DNA from: Silurus meridionalis
Lineage: Eukaryota; Chordata; Actinopteri; Siluriformes; Siluridae
Length of the DNA stretch: 64,000 nucleotides
Assembly (NCBI RefSeq): GCF_014805685.1
Contig: NC_060885.1
Location: 8,988,632-9,052,631, forward strand
Direction of reading: 5' to 3'
How positions within the stretch are numbered: position 1 is the first letter of the stretch; each line of letters starts with the position of its first letter. Positions 61,881-64,000 of the stretch are shown here, one piece after another. Both the position numbers and the translations under genes were made by a program. The notes beneath the pieces are model-generated. The model ran no database searches. It was not told the DNA's origin and saw only the letters and a list, made by a program, of their open reading frames with translations.

Positions 61881-63330
61881 TCTTCTGCAGACATTTCTTT
61901 ATTATGATATACTGATACGTAAAACCGTAACATTTTGTACTTTCATTTTTTACACTACTCCACATTTCGAATATTTAATGATTATGTATTATAGCTCCCT
62001 AATTTAATGTAAAATGTGATATGTTAACTGCTAAACGACATATATGCCTAATCTTTTCTACTGAAGCATGTGTCCAAATGGCACACTGATGGATTTGATC
62101 TGAAAGGTGTGGAATCCATGTTAGCTCAAGGGTACACTGCAATTACTTTTATATTTTCTGGCATTTTGCAGATGCCCTTACAGAAAAAAATTAAAGGGAG
62201 ACATGCCAAATACTAAGAACCTCTGAGAATTCAGAAGAAAATTCAGAGATTGTGCTTTTCATGTCATAAATTGTATTTTAAATAAACAGAAAGGTGAAAA
62301 CTGTGTGCGTGTGTGTGTGTGTGTGTTCATGCTGGATATTTTTGTGCACTCTTTTTCCCTGTGGACAAGAGCAATGTGAAAATGACATGGTAGGATATTC
62401 CCCAATGTTCATTCAATCAATATTGCAATATCACACTGATTCCCAAGTCTATCATTTGAGTAAAGTTACATGTCTCCAGACTGTTGTTTACAGTTGGTAA
62501 AGCCATTTCAGGAAAAAAAAGAGATTGCCCTCTGAGGACGATTCTTATCCCCTGTCTCTCATTACTGTTATTAGTTTTCACCTAATAATGTATTAAAATG
62601 ATTAATATGATGGTCAGAATTTGTGGGACAGGTGCATTTTTCTGTTAATTTAACTTCAAGAGAAATAAAAAGAGAAGGGTTAAGTAATGATTGTTTATCT
62701 GTGATATCATTGAGATCTTGTTTTGTGAACATCATACAACATTAAATAGAAAAGAATAAAAAAAAAGGTTGTGAGTATGAAATGTAGTTCATTAATTATT
62801 TTAAAAAAGCCATCTGTGCCAAACTGTTGTGGTTACAAAAAGGAATAAACCAATTGTCTTATGTCATTATAATCCAATATATAATAGCTTATTAGTGTAA
62901 ATACAATAGTTTTTTAGTATAAACCAAATTACGCTTCTCTGTTATTGATTATATTCCAGTAACAACATAGTGTTTTATTTAATATTTATTCTCTTACCAT
63001 TTAGAGCATTAAGGTTACTAATAAATGATATTTGCTTTTATGTATGTTATATTGCCAATATATACTTAACTGGGCAAGATAAAAATGTAATAAAAATATG
63101 CAATTTATTATTATTAAAAATAATACTATGTCATTGTTAGGAAAAAAACTGATATGTCAACCCAAGCAAGGGGTCTGTCCTAAATCCAGTTAAATGCTAT
63201 CTTGAACATGAGTTCTGCCCCTATATATACTGTTTTACTGTCTGTTATTGCTCTGCTGCATTGTCCTAAATGTCTCACCTGCTATCTTCATTTGCACTCT
63301 TCATTCGCACATGTCCTATTTCCTGGTTTA
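61881..63330. other. AT-rich intergenic stretch, short GT run
   Basis: (GT)n at 62303-62326. No gene. Confidence 0.5.
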
Positions 63331-63680
63331 GGCTTCAGTAAAATACTAATGAGTGCTCTCTTTGTACCCTTAATTCACCCTTTGGCAATGCATGCATCAA
63401 ACTTGATTGCAGTCTCTTTTCCAAAACAATTGAATTGTGCGATTGAACACAACATGGTGCATGCGGCTGCATTAAAGCCATTGATTAAGAAAAAAATCAA
63501 ATAGAGTCCTATTAAGTATGTAGTTATGAATTATTATTAAGGCTCTGAATGAAAGCTTTCACCAGACATTGCATCTAATTATTTCTTTGCTCGTTGCTCC
63601 CAGAAATAATTCTTACCAGTATAAGAGTGAATAATTACGCATACTTATGTTAACACCCTCAATCACTTGCCTACTATATG
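63330..63680. promoter_or_regulatory. Candidate conserved non-coding element
   Basis: Complex sequence with CTTTGGCAATGCATGCATCA near 63380, CAATTGAATTGTGCGATTGA near 63427, GCCATTGATTAAG near 63477, and TCTAATTATTTCTTTGC near 63575. No coding frame is credible (the plus ORF to 63504 is low-quality). Function inferred. Confidence 0.4.
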
Positions 63681-64000
63681 AATTGTAAAATGTAGTATGC
63701 CATTTAAGATTTGGGATGGGGCCTGTAGCAGCAGATTGTAACCAGCAAATATTTCTTTGTTTTATTTGTGCAGCTTCAAACGCCCACTATCTTATGTCTG
63801 CATTTGTGCACATGTGCTGATTCTCCTTCCAAAAAAAGCTTTGAATTGGTCATGTACATCCTTGTTCCAAACACACATGCTGCTTAAAATTTTCAGAAAT
63901 GTGGTTCCCAAACATTTTCCCAACACAGATCCATAATATCTGTGGCAATGTTTATGATATTGGACATTTTGTAAAAAAGGGTCAAGTCAGAATGAATACA
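63681..64000. other. Intergenic to window end, no gene seen
   Basis: No recognised feature. Confidence 0.5.

Overview
The window looks like teleost fish DNA. No complete cellular protein-coding gene is recognisable in it. It is AT-rich and full of di- and tetranucleotide microsatellites. The recognisable coding sequence is broken mobile-element sequence of fish type: L1, L2 and jockey/CR1 (Rex1-like) LINEs, a DIRS-type tyrosine-recombinase element, several Tc1-like families, hAT and pogo/Tigger-like elements, and tRNA-headed SINEs with an L2-type tail. The mix of L2, Rex1-like, DIRS and many Tc1 families fits an otophysan fish, possibly a catfish. That last step is inference from remembered repeat families and was not tested.

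Layout. 1-515 is the 3' end of an L1-like LINE with a poly(A) tail. 1838-2541 and 9459-10102 are two direct copies of one sequence headed by an ATCT-type microsatellite. 2.5-12.3 kb is otherwise AT-rich, with two Tc1 remnants and a complex stretch at 8.13-8.64 kb. 12.3-24.7 kb holds Tc1 families, a 281-bp pogo/Tigger-like MITE, an L2 3' UTR, a SINE and an L2 C-terminal fragment. It also holds two 50-bp elements (15.49 and 18.58 kb) about 90% alike. 24.7-28.1 kb is mostly unique. 28.1-30.4 kb is a nest of Tc1, hAT and MITE pieces and microsatellites. 31-38.9 kb is mostly unique, with a SINE, a DIRS end and a few odd ORFs. 38.9-42.75 kb is Tc1-rich. 44,726-44,803 is a candidate 78-bp internal exon. 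45-49.8 kb carries a Rex1-like LINE 3' end, a minisatellite and the longest coding remnant, an L2 reverse transcriptase. 51-51.75 kb is a hAT derivative inside TA repeats. 55.7-57.7 kb is a decayed GGAT array. 58.6-59.6 kb and 63.3-63.7 kb look like conserved non-coding DNA. 60.35-61.9 kb is a Rex1-like LINE that has lost its reverse-transcriptase core.

Overall reading. This is consistent with a gene desert or a very long intron, perhaps near a developmental regulator. Several complex, non-repetitive stretches rich in homeodomain-type motifs could be enhancers, but conservation cannot be tested from one sequence. The leads most worth checking are the paired element at 15.49/18.58 kb, the candidate exon, the 7.6-kb-apart duplication, and the 58.6-59.6 kb block. 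The mobile elements do not form a working system, and every one I could read is broken. I found no CRISPR array, operon, rRNA or convincing functional tRNA.
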